Assembly: GCA_050247255.1 (NCBI GenBank)
Contig: JBFWUM010000013.1
Coordinates: 1 to 64,000 of the forward strand
DNA: 64,000 bases
Reading direction: 5' to 3'
DNA from: JBFWUM01 sp050247255
GTDB taxonomy: Bacteria > Acidobacteriota > Vicinamibacteria > Vicinamibacterales > UBA2999
Shown in pieces: positions 58,437 through 64,000 of the stretch. Made by a program: the position numbers and the translations under genes. A model generated the notes under the pieces. That model was not told where the DNA came from and did no database searches. It saw only the letters and a program-made list of their open reading frames with translations. Each line of letters opens with the position of its first letter. Within the stretch, counting starts at the first letter, position 1.

Positions 58437-58963
58437 TCCGCACGGCGGCCGCCGGCTACTCGCTGCTCGACGTCCTCTTTACGCTGGGGGTGCTGACGCT
58501 TTTGGCCGGCGTCGCCGTTCCCCAGGCGATCACGACGTTCGAGCGGCCGAGGACACTGGCGGCCGCCCGCTACCTGGCGTCGCGTATGACGCGCGCCCGA
58601 ACCGAGGCGGTCATGCGCAGCCGGACGGTCGCCTTCCGCCTGTCGCCGGACGGCGACACCCTGCTGGTCGAGGAGTTCGTGGATGGCAACCGCAACGGCG
58701 TCCGCACCGCCGAGATCCTGAGCGGTGTCGACCCTCCCGCCGCGGCGCCCATGCGGCTGTCGGATCGGTTTCCGCGTATCAGCGGCGACCTCTCTGGCGC
58801 CGTCCTGATGTCATTCACCCCCTACGGCACTGCCACCTCGCGCACGGTGACCCTCCGCGGCGCTGACGGCTCGCAATACGCCGTCCGTGTGCTCGGCGCC
58901 TCGGGCCGGACGCGGGTGCTGCGCTACGACACGGCCACCGGCGACTGGGTCGATGCGCTGTGA
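58436..58963 (+). CDS. Type IV pilus/GspH-FimT-like pseudopilin without a standard start codon
   Basis: About 176 residues from the comEA stop. The prepilin-type segment is GYSLLDVLFTLGVLTLLAGVAVP (hydrophobic about 8-28), then a globular GspH-like domain (ARYLASRMTRARTEAVMRSR, DGNRNGVRTAEIL). The pseudopilin E5 position is Asp (LLD). No ATG, GTG or TTG lies in this frame between the comEA stop and the leader. Translation may depend on a non-standard start or a -1 slip from comEA. The stop overlaps the next gene (GTGA). Confidence 0.7.
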   Translation, partial: VRTAAAGYSLLDVLFTLGVLTLLAGVAVPQAITTFERPRTLAAARYLASRMTRARTEAVMRSRTVAFRLSPDGDTLLVEEFVDGNRNGVRTAEILSGVDPPAAAPMRLSDRFPRISGDLSGAVLMSFTPYGTATSRTVTLRGADGSQYAVRVLGASGRTRVLRYDTATGDWVDAL

Positions 58964-59280
58964 CAGCCGAGCGGCGGCGCTCGCCCCGCCTCACCTGTGA
59001 GGACACGGATCCGTTCCGGCGCATACGGTTGCGCACAGGCGCCGAACTGACGGTTATCGACATCGGCCCGCTTGGCGCGCTTGTCGAGAGCACTGCGCGC
59101 CTCCTTCCCGGCACCATCGTCGACGTGCAGCTGTACACCTGCCTGGGCCGTGTGGTGGTACGGGCGCGCGTGGTCCGGTCGGCGGTCTCTGCACTGCGTG
59201 CCGACCGCGTGGCGTACCGCACCGGACTCTCTTTCGAACGGTCCGTGGAACTCGCCCCAGCGCCCGCCTTGAGCGCATGA
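58960..59280 (+). CDS. PilZ-domain protein
   Basis: 106 residues, GTG start with GTGA overlap. Opens with RRRSPRLTCED, matching the RxxxR c-di-GMP motif, and VIDIGPLGALVES, a degenerate D/NxSxxG motif (the Ser is Pro). The rest is a small beta-barrel. It may bind c-di-GMP weakly or not at all. Its position after the pseudopilin suggests a link to pilus assembly or twitching control. Confidence 0.8.
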   Translation: MTAERRRSPRLTCEDTDPFRRIRLRTGAELTVIDIGPLGALVESTARLLPGTIVDVQLYTCLGRVVVRARVVRSAVSALRADRVAYRTGLSFERSVELAPAPALSA

Positions 59281-59479
59281 ATGGCGCGTTGGGTAGTCGT
59301 TTCACCGGTGTTCAACGAGTTACAGGTCGCGCATGGGCACTAACTACCCGGAAAGCCGCGAGCGCCAGGTGCGTGGCCTTCGCAAGGCCGACATCACCAC
59401 TCCCGAACGCACTGCATGGACAGCGCGGCCGTGAGGCGGCCGCTGGTATTCCGCTTGTTTAGGTGACGGGCACAACCCA

Positions 59480-60907
59480 GTGACGGAGCCTGCCATGCCT
59501 TCTGCAGCGATCACCGATGTCCTGAGCGCGGTTGCCTCGGCCCTTGCCGCCTCGTCCGGCGGTGTCGATCTGCACGGCGTCTTCGAGTACGAATCGCGGC
59601 GCCTGCTGCGGGCGAAGGCGCTGCGCCTCCGCGAGGTCCCCGCGCGCTTCCATGCCAGGCTCGTCACGCCGACCCGCAGCACCGAGTCGGTCGTGCTGGG
59701 CGTGCCGTCCGCCGACCCGCGGCGGCAGGCGGTCCTCGAAGTGGCGTTCGACTCGGGGCTCGCGCCGGCGCCGGAACAGGAGCAGGCACTGACCGCCCTG
59801 GCCCATCTCGGGGGGCTCGTGCTCGAGGCCAATCGGGCGCGGGCCAGCCTCGTGGCACGGCGCGACGATGCGGCGGCGCCGCTCATCGGAACGAGCGGTC
59901 GCATGCAGGCGGTGCGCGAGCGCGTGGAGCGCGTGGCGCTCACTGATTTCGCGGTGTTGATCGAGGGGGAGTCCGGAACCGGCAAGGAGTTGGTGGCGCG
60001 CCAGATCCACGAGCTCTCGCGTCGCCGGGGCGGACCGTTCGTGCCGGTCAACTGCGCCGCCATTGTCGAGACGCTGCTCGAAGCGGAGCTCTTCGGCATC
60101 GAGGAGCGCACCGCGACCGGTGTGCGCGGCCGCCGCGGCAAGTTCGAACACGCCGATGGCGGCACCCTGTTCCTCGACGAGATCGCCGATCTGTCGATGG
60201 CCGCCCAGGCGAAGCTGCTGCGGGCGATCCAGGACCTGTCCGTGGAGCCGGTCGGCACCACGGGGACGAGGCGTGTCAACACGCGCATTGTGGCGGCAAC
60301 CAACCGGTCGCTTTCCGACATGGTGTCAAAGGGACTGTTCCGGTCCGACCTCTATTACCGGCTCAGCGGCGTCGAGATCCACGTGCCGCCGCTGCGCGAC
60401 CGCCGCGAAGACATCATCGAACTGGCCGGCTACTTCCTGGCCCGCCACCGCAATGCGCACGACCTCTCGCTGACCGAGGCGGCGCGCGATGCACTGGCCA
60501 TCTATCACTTTCCGGGAAACGTCCGCGAACTCCAGCGGGTGATTGAGCGCGCGGTGGCGCTGGCCGCTTCGCGGCAAATCGAGCTGGACGATCTGCCGCC
60601 CCAGGTGCGGGGCGAGTACATGCACGTCCTGGAGCCGTCAATGTCCGCCGGTGACTCAATGCGGGCGTGGGGCAGCCGCTATGCGCGGCTGGTGTTCGAG
60701 CGGAGCGGCCGGAACAAGCGCCGGGCCTGCCGAATCCTCGACATCAGCTACCACACGCTGCAGGCCTACCTGCGCTACTCGCGAACCGATTCGGTCAACG
60801 CGACCAAAAGCACACCGGCCTGGGTCCGCTCGATGAGCGAGACGACGCCGCAGGACCGATCCTCAGGCGCCGACGCACAGGTTCAGGAGGGAAGGCAGCC
60901 GGTATGA
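59480..60907 (+). CDS. AAA+ transcription regulator with degenerate GAFTGA motif
   Basis: 475 residues; GTG 59480 (ATG 59495 possible). An N-terminal sensory-type region (about 1-145), then an NtrC-type AAA+ domain with Walker A LIEGESGTGKELVAR, VNCAAIVETLLEAELFG and TLFLDEIADLSM. The GAFTGA loop is replaced by ERTATGVRGRRGK, so contact with sigma-54 is doubtful. The C-terminus has a Fis-type HTH (SGRNKRRACRILDISYHTLQAYLRY). About 200 bases before it carry no gene; I see nothing definite there. Confidence 0.88.
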   Translation: MTEPAMPSAAITDVLSAVASALAASSGGVDLHGVFEYESRRLLRAKALRLREVPARFHARLVTPTRSTESVVLGVPSADPRRQAVLEVAFDSGLAPAPEQEQALTALAHLGGLVLEANRARASLVARRDDAAAPLIGTSGRMQAVRERVERVALTDFAVLIEGESGTGKELVARQIHELSRRRGGPFVPVNCAAIVETLLEAELFGIEERTATGVRGRRGKFEHADGGTLFLDEIADLSMAAQAKLLRAIQDLSVEPVGTTGTRRVNTRIVAATNRSLSDMVSKGLFRSDLYYRLSGVEIHVPPLRDRREDIIELAGYFLARHRNAHDLSLTEAARDALAIYHFPGNVRELQRVIERAVALAASRQIELDDLPPQVRGEYMHVLEPSMSAGDSMRAWGSRYARLVFERSGRNKRRACRILDISYHTLQAYLRYSRTDSVNATKSTPAWVRSMSETTPQDRSSGADAQVQEGRQPV

Positions 60908-60909
60908 CG

Positions 60910-60915
60910 TAAAAT
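60910..60915 (+). promoter_or_regulatory. Candidate -10 box, near-leaderless
   Basis: TAAAAT, 7 nt before the TTG of gcvT. No convincing -35 is visible. Confidence 0.45.
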
Positions 60916-60922
60916 TGACGGG

Positions 60923-62032
60923 TTGTCTTCCTCACCACTGCTCACGACACCCTTACATTCACGCCACGTCGCGCTTGGCGCGCGCATGGTGCCGTTTGCC
61001 GGCTGGGACATGCCGGTCGAGTATTCCGGCATCACCGCCGAGCACATGGCCGTGCGCGCACGCGCCGGGCTGTTCGACGTCAGCCACATGGGCGAGATCG
61101 AGATTGCCGGCAAGGACGCCCTGGCGGCGGTCCAGCGGATCTCGAGCAACGACGCCAGCCGGCTGCAGATAGGGCAGGCGCACTATTCCGGCCTCCTGAC
61201 CCCGGAAGGCACCTTCGTCGACGACCTGCTGGTCTACCGCATCGCGCAGAACCACTTCATGCTGGTCGTCAACGCGTCGAATGCGCCGCGCGACTTCGCC
61301 TGGATCAGCGAGCAGATCAAGCCGGCCGGCGACGCCGCCTGCATCGACTCGAGCGGCCGCTATGCGCTGATCGCGGTCCAGGGGCCGGCGGCGCGCGACA
61401 TCCTCCAGCCGCTCACCGGCGTCGAGCTGGCCGACATCAAGTACTACTGGTTCGCACATGGGGAGGTGGCCAACGCCCGCGCCACCGTGTCGCGGACCGG
61501 CTACACCGGTGAAGACGGGTTCGAGATCTTCGTCCCGCCGAACATGGCCGGCCAGGTCTGGGATGCCCTGATGGAGTCGGGTCGGGCCGTCGACATGCTC
61601 CCGTGCGGCCTCGGCGCCCGCGACACACTGCGCCTCGAAGCCGCCATGCGCCTGTACGGCAACGACATCGACGAGTCGACCTCGGCGCTGGAGGCCGATC
61701 TCGGCTGGATTGTCGGCTGGAAGAAGGACGCGTTCATCGGCAAGGACGCGCTCGCCTCGCAGAAAGCCGCCGGCGTGACGCGCAGGCTGGTCGGGTTCGA
61801 GATGGTCGACCGCGGCATTGCCCGCCACGGCTACCCGGTCGTGCGCGGCGACAAGCCGATCGGGGTCGTCACCAGTGGCACGCAGACGCCGTATCTGAAG
61901 AAGGCGATCGGCATGGCCTACGTGCCGATCGAGCTGAGCACCGAGGGCAGCGACATCGACATCGACATCAGGGGCCGCGTCTCCAGGGCGCGCGTGGTGC
62001 CGATGCCGTTCTACAAGAGGCAACGAACGTAA
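60923..62032 (+). CDS. gcvT: Glycine cleavage T-protein (aminomethyltransferase)
   Basis: 369 residues from TTG 60923. Folate-binding motifs: VPFAGWDMPVEYSGITAEHM, GLFDVSHMGEIEI, TVSRTGYTGEDGFEIFVP and CGLGARDTLRLEAAM, with EADLGWIVGWKKDAFIGK. It transfers the methylene group from H-protein to tetrahydrofolate. The stop shares one base with gcvH (TAATG). No glycine riboswitch fits in the 15 bases before it. Confidence 0.95.
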   Translation: MSSSPLLTTPLHSRHVALGARMVPFAGWDMPVEYSGITAEHMAVRARAGLFDVSHMGEIEIAGKDALAAVQRISSNDASRLQIGQAHYSGLLTPEGTFVDDLLVYRIAQNHFMLVVNASNAPRDFAWISEQIKPAGDAACIDSSGRYALIAVQGPAARDILQPLTGVELADIKYYWFAHGEVANARATVSRTGYTGEDGFEIFVPPNMAGQVWDALMESGRAVDMLPCGLGARDTLRLEAAMRLYGNDIDESTSALEADLGWIVGWKKDAFIGKDALASQKAAGVTRRLVGFEMVDRGIARHGYPVVRGDKPIGVVTSGTQTPYLKKAIGMAYVPIELSTEGSDIDIDIRGRVSRARVVPMPFYKRQRT

Positions 62033-62412
62033 TGGCGTATCCGACCGACCTCAAATACACGAAAGACCACGAGTGGATCCGCGTCAGCGGCGACACCGCC
62101 GAAGTGGGCATCACGGACTTCGCGCAGCAGCAGCTCGGCGACGTCGTCTACCTGGACCTGCCGGACGTCGGCAAGTCGATCACGGCGGGGGAGAGCTTCG
62201 GCTCGATCGAGTCGGTGAAGGCGGTGTCGGAGCTCTTCGCCCCGATGAGCGGCGAAGTGGTCGCCGTGAACGAGGAGCTGAAGAGCCACCCCGAAGTCGT
62301 CAACACCAACCCGCACGCGACCTGGATGATCAAGGTGAAGCTGGCCAACGCCGGCGACACCGGCAGCTTGATGGACGCCGCGACGTACGAACAGACTCTT
62401 GGCCAGCACTGA
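62032..62412 (+). CDS. gcvH: Glycine cleavage H-protein
   Basis: 126 residues, ATG overlapping the gcvT stop. The lipoyl-lysine is in GSIESVKAVSELFAPMSGEV (Lys63). Complete, typical length. It shuttles the aminomethyl group between P, T and L proteins. Confidence 0.96.
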   Translation: MAYPTDLKYTKDHEWIRVSGDTAEVGITDFAQQQLGDVVYLDLPDVGKSITAGESFGSIESVKAVSELFAPMSGEVVAVNEELKSHPEVVNTNPHATWMIKVKLANAGDTGSLMDAATYEQTLGQH

Positions 62413-64000
62413 CAACTTCGCCCGCCGCCACATCGGACCGTCCCCGTCGGAGCAGCAGGACATGCTCCGCGCCACCGGCGCCGCCTCGCTCGATGCGCTG
62501 ATAGACGAGGCCCTCCCGGCTGCCATCCGGCTGCCGCGCCCGCTGAACCTGCCGCCGGCCGAGGGGGAGCACGAATACCTCCGGCACCTCACCGCCGTCT
62601 CGCGCAAGAACAAGGTGTTCCGCTCCTACATCGGCCTCGGCTATCACGACACGGTGACGCCGAGCGTGATCCTCCGTATGGTGATGGAGAATCCGGGGTG
62701 GTACACGCCTTACACGCCGTACCAGGCCGAGATCTCCCAGGGGCGCCTCGAGTCGCTGCTCAACTTCCAGACGATGGTGGCAGACCTGACGGGTATGGAG
62801 GTCGCCAACGCGTCGCTGCTCGACGAAGCGACGGCCGCCGCCGAAGCGATGACGCTGATGCACCGCTCGTGGGCGAAACGCAGCGGCGAGCAGAGCCTGT
62901 TCCTGGTCAGCGATCGTTGCCTGCCGCAGACCATCGACGTGCTGCGCTCGCGCGCGGAACCGCTTGGCATCGACCTGCACATCGGCCCGGCCGATGCGAT
63001 GAAGTTTGAAGCCGGCGTGTTCGGCGCGCTGCTGCAGTACCCGGACGAGCGCGGGCTGGTCCAGGACCTTCGGCCGATCATCGATCGCGCTCACCAGGCG
63101 GGGGCGCTGGTCGCAGTCGGCGCCGACCTGCTGGCACTGGCGCTGCTGACGCCGCCCGGCGAGATGGGGGCCGACGTCGTGTTCGGCAACTCCCAGCGCT
63201 TCGGGGTGCCGCTCGGCTACGGCGGCCCGCACGCGGCGTTCTTCGCCACGCGCAACGCGTTCGTGCGGCAGGCGCCAGGACGCATCATCGGCGTGTCCGT
63301 CGATGTCCACGGCCACCAGGCCTACCGTATGGCGCTGGCCACCCGCGAACAGCACATCCGCCGCGAGAAGGCGACCTCGAACATCTGCACCGCCCAGGCG
63401 CTGCTGGCCAACATGGCGGCGATGTACGGTGTCTACCACGGTCCGGAGGGGATTCGCGCCATCGCCGAGCGCGTCCACGCCCAGGCACAGACGCTCGATC
63501 GTGAGCTCGCGGCGCTCGGCTACGCGCAGCGGAACGCGCAGTACTTCGACACGCTGTGCGTCGAGGTGCCGCACGGCGTCGACGCCGTGCGCACGCGGGC
63601 GCTGGCCGCGGGGATCAACTTCCGCTACATCGACGCGAACACCATCGGCATCGCGCTCAACGAGACGGTGAACGACCAGGACCTTGCCGACATCGTTGAC
63701 GCCTTCCGGCTGAAGCCGGAAGNNNNNNNNNNNNNNNNNNNNNNNNNNNNNNNNNNNNNNNNNNNNNNNNNNNNNNNNNNNNNNNNNNNNNNNNNNNNNN
63801 NNNNNNNNNNNNNNNNNNNNNNGAAGCCGGAAGGCACGGTCGCTGGTGGCTTCCGCCTTCAGGCGGAAGCGTCGCGTCTACCTGAGAACCTGCGGCGGAC
63901 GTCGGCGTTCATGACGCACCCGGTGTTCAACACGCACCGGTCCGAGACGCAGATGATGCGCTACATCCGCGGGCTCGAGCGGAAGGACGTCGGCCTCGAT
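62399..64000 (+). CDS. gcvP: Glycine cleavage P-protein, 3' end beyond window; REP and gap inside
   Basis: TTG at 62399 overlaps gcvH by 14 bases. Residues 1-441 run to the gap: FARRHIGPSPSEQQDML start, EYLRHLTAVSRKNKVFRSYIGLGYHDT, GMEVANASLLDEATAAAEAM and GEMGADVVFGNSQRFGVPLGYGGPHA. After the gap the frame continues as KPEGTVAGGFRLQAEA, then SRLPENLRRTSAFMTHPVFN. The long-chain (fused) form is indicated by the start; the PLP lysine lies off the right edge. The GGFRLQAEA stretch comes from an R1 REP palindrome. Confidence 0.92.
   Translation, partial: MASTDNFARRHIGPSPSEQQDMLRATGAASLDALIDEALPAAIRLPRPLNLPPAEGEHEYLRHLTAVSRKNKVFRSYIGLGYHDTVTPSVILRMVMENPGWYTPYTPYQAEISQGRLESLLNFQTMVADLTGMEVANASLLDEATAAAEAMTLMHRSWAKRSGEQSLFLVSDRCLPQTIDVLRSRAEPLGIDLHIGPADAMKFEAGVFGALLQYPDERGLVQDLRPIIDRAHQAGALVAVGADLLALALLTPPGEMGADVVFGNSQRFGVPLGYGGPHAAFFATRNAFVRQAPGRIIGVSVDVHGHQAYRMALATREQHIRREKATSNICTAQALLANMAAMYGVYHGPEGIRAIAERVHAQAQTLDRELAALGYAQRNAQYFDTLCVEVPHGVDAVRTRALAAGINFRYIDANTIGIALNETVNDQDLADIVDAFRLKPEXXXXXXXXXXXXXXXXXXXXXXXXXXXXXXXXXXKPEGTVAGGFRLQAEASRLPENLRRTSAFMTHPVFNTHRSETQMMRYIRGLERKDVGLD
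63703..63722. repeat. Palindrome at the left border of the gap in gcvP
   Basis: CTTCCGGCTGAAGCCGGAAG, a hybrid of R1 and R2 type. Its last 11 bases (GAAGCCGGAAG) are the first 11 bases after the gap. Confidence 0.7.
63723..63822. other. Assembly gap (100 N), probably spurious
   Basis: Both edges carry GAAGCCGGAAG. Collapsing the two copies removes the gap and keeps the gcvP frame open, so little or no sequence may be missing. Confidence 0.95.
63850..63869 (+). repeat. R1 REP palindrome in frame inside gcvP
   Basis: CTTCCGCCTTCAGGCGGAAG with GTGG head, identical to the copies at 10174 and 10208. It codes for GFRLQAE within a variable linker of the P-protein. Confidence 0.85.

Noticed and set aside
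59281..59462. Small protein-coding gene (about 60 residues) after the PilZ gene
   Set aside because: No ribosome site, unusual composition and no recognisable pattern; support is insufficient.
59281..59479. Structured leader or riboswitch between the PilZ gene and the AAA+ regulator
   Set aside because: A GGGTAGT/ACTACCC stem is present, but no known motif is recognised and the evidence is too weak to call.

Overview
This is a 64 kb stretch of a high-GC, densely packed Gram-negative chromosome, with many ATGA, GTGA or 1-base gene overlaps and frequent GTG/TTG starts. The best guess for the source is Acidobacteriota, probably a Vicinamibacteria-like soil lineage. Support comes from a TIGR03435-family gene, a TonB-dependent receptor with an N-terminal carboxypeptidase-regulatory domain, a variant cytochrome c maturation cluster and very abundant short palindromic repeats. 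This is inference, because no 16S gene is present. Three runs of exactly 100 N (2341-2440, 22337-22436, 63723-63822) look like scaffold joins, so the source is probably a draft or metagenome assembly. I see no tRNA, rRNA, CRISPR array, prophage or classical IS element. The one transposase is a REP-associated tyrosine transposase (RAYT).

Layout. 1-2.96 kb: thiolase (cut by the left edge), a small membrane protein, an ECF sigma factor with a coupled partner (cut by a gap), and maf (5' end in the gap). 3.0-10.2 kb: a six-gene, translationally coupled operon of a small membrane protein, a MotA/TolQ/ExbB protein, a DUF2149 protein, a large exported CobN-like chelatase, a propeller lipoprotein and a secreted protein. 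10.2-10.8 kb: a RAYT gene bracketed by inverted REP pairs. 10.8-14.1 kb: a PepSY membrane protein and a divergent TonB-dependent receptor. 14.2-20.6 kb: a His-rich secreted protein and a CzcCBA-type metal efflux operon. 22.4-29.5 kb: cytochrome c maturation with a CxxxY-type CcmE and a CcmF-CcmH fusion. 29.4-44 kb: housekeeping genes (aroA, aroK, suhB, ttcA, dtd, dapF, radC), glycosyltransferases and envelope proteins, separated by inverted heptad/octad repeat elements. 44.4-54.4 kb: larC, metG, tatD, a polyprenyl synthase, ligA, htrA and an NtrC-type regulator. 54.4-54.8 kb: RNase P RNA. 54.9-60.9 kb: amidohydrolase, epimerase, a DNA-uptake/pilus cluster (comEA, pseudopilin, PilZ) and an unusual AAA+ regulator. 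60.9-64 kb: gcvT-gcvH-gcvP.

Most interesting. (1) The CobN-like operon has the same core as Bacteroidota hmu heme-uptake loci (CobN-like HmuS, ExbB-like protein, DUF2149 protein), but here it also carries a propeller lipoprotein and a secreted protein. (2) Its promoter, that of the TonB receptor and that of the metal-efflux operon share a CTGA-N8-TCAG palindrome ahead of the -10 box, which suggests one metal or heme regulon. (3) Intergenic regions are filled with arrays of 7- or 8-nt units, often as inverted arms. They supply stop codons to neighbouring genes, and one pair of 45-bp arms encloses an internally deleted TIGR03435 gene. (4) Short REP-like palindromes lie inside RNase P RNA and in frame inside gcvP and a glycosyltransferase. 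(5) DapF lacks one catalytic cysteine. (6) At least eight genes have a -10 box only 6-12 nt before the start codon, pointing to leaderless transcripts.
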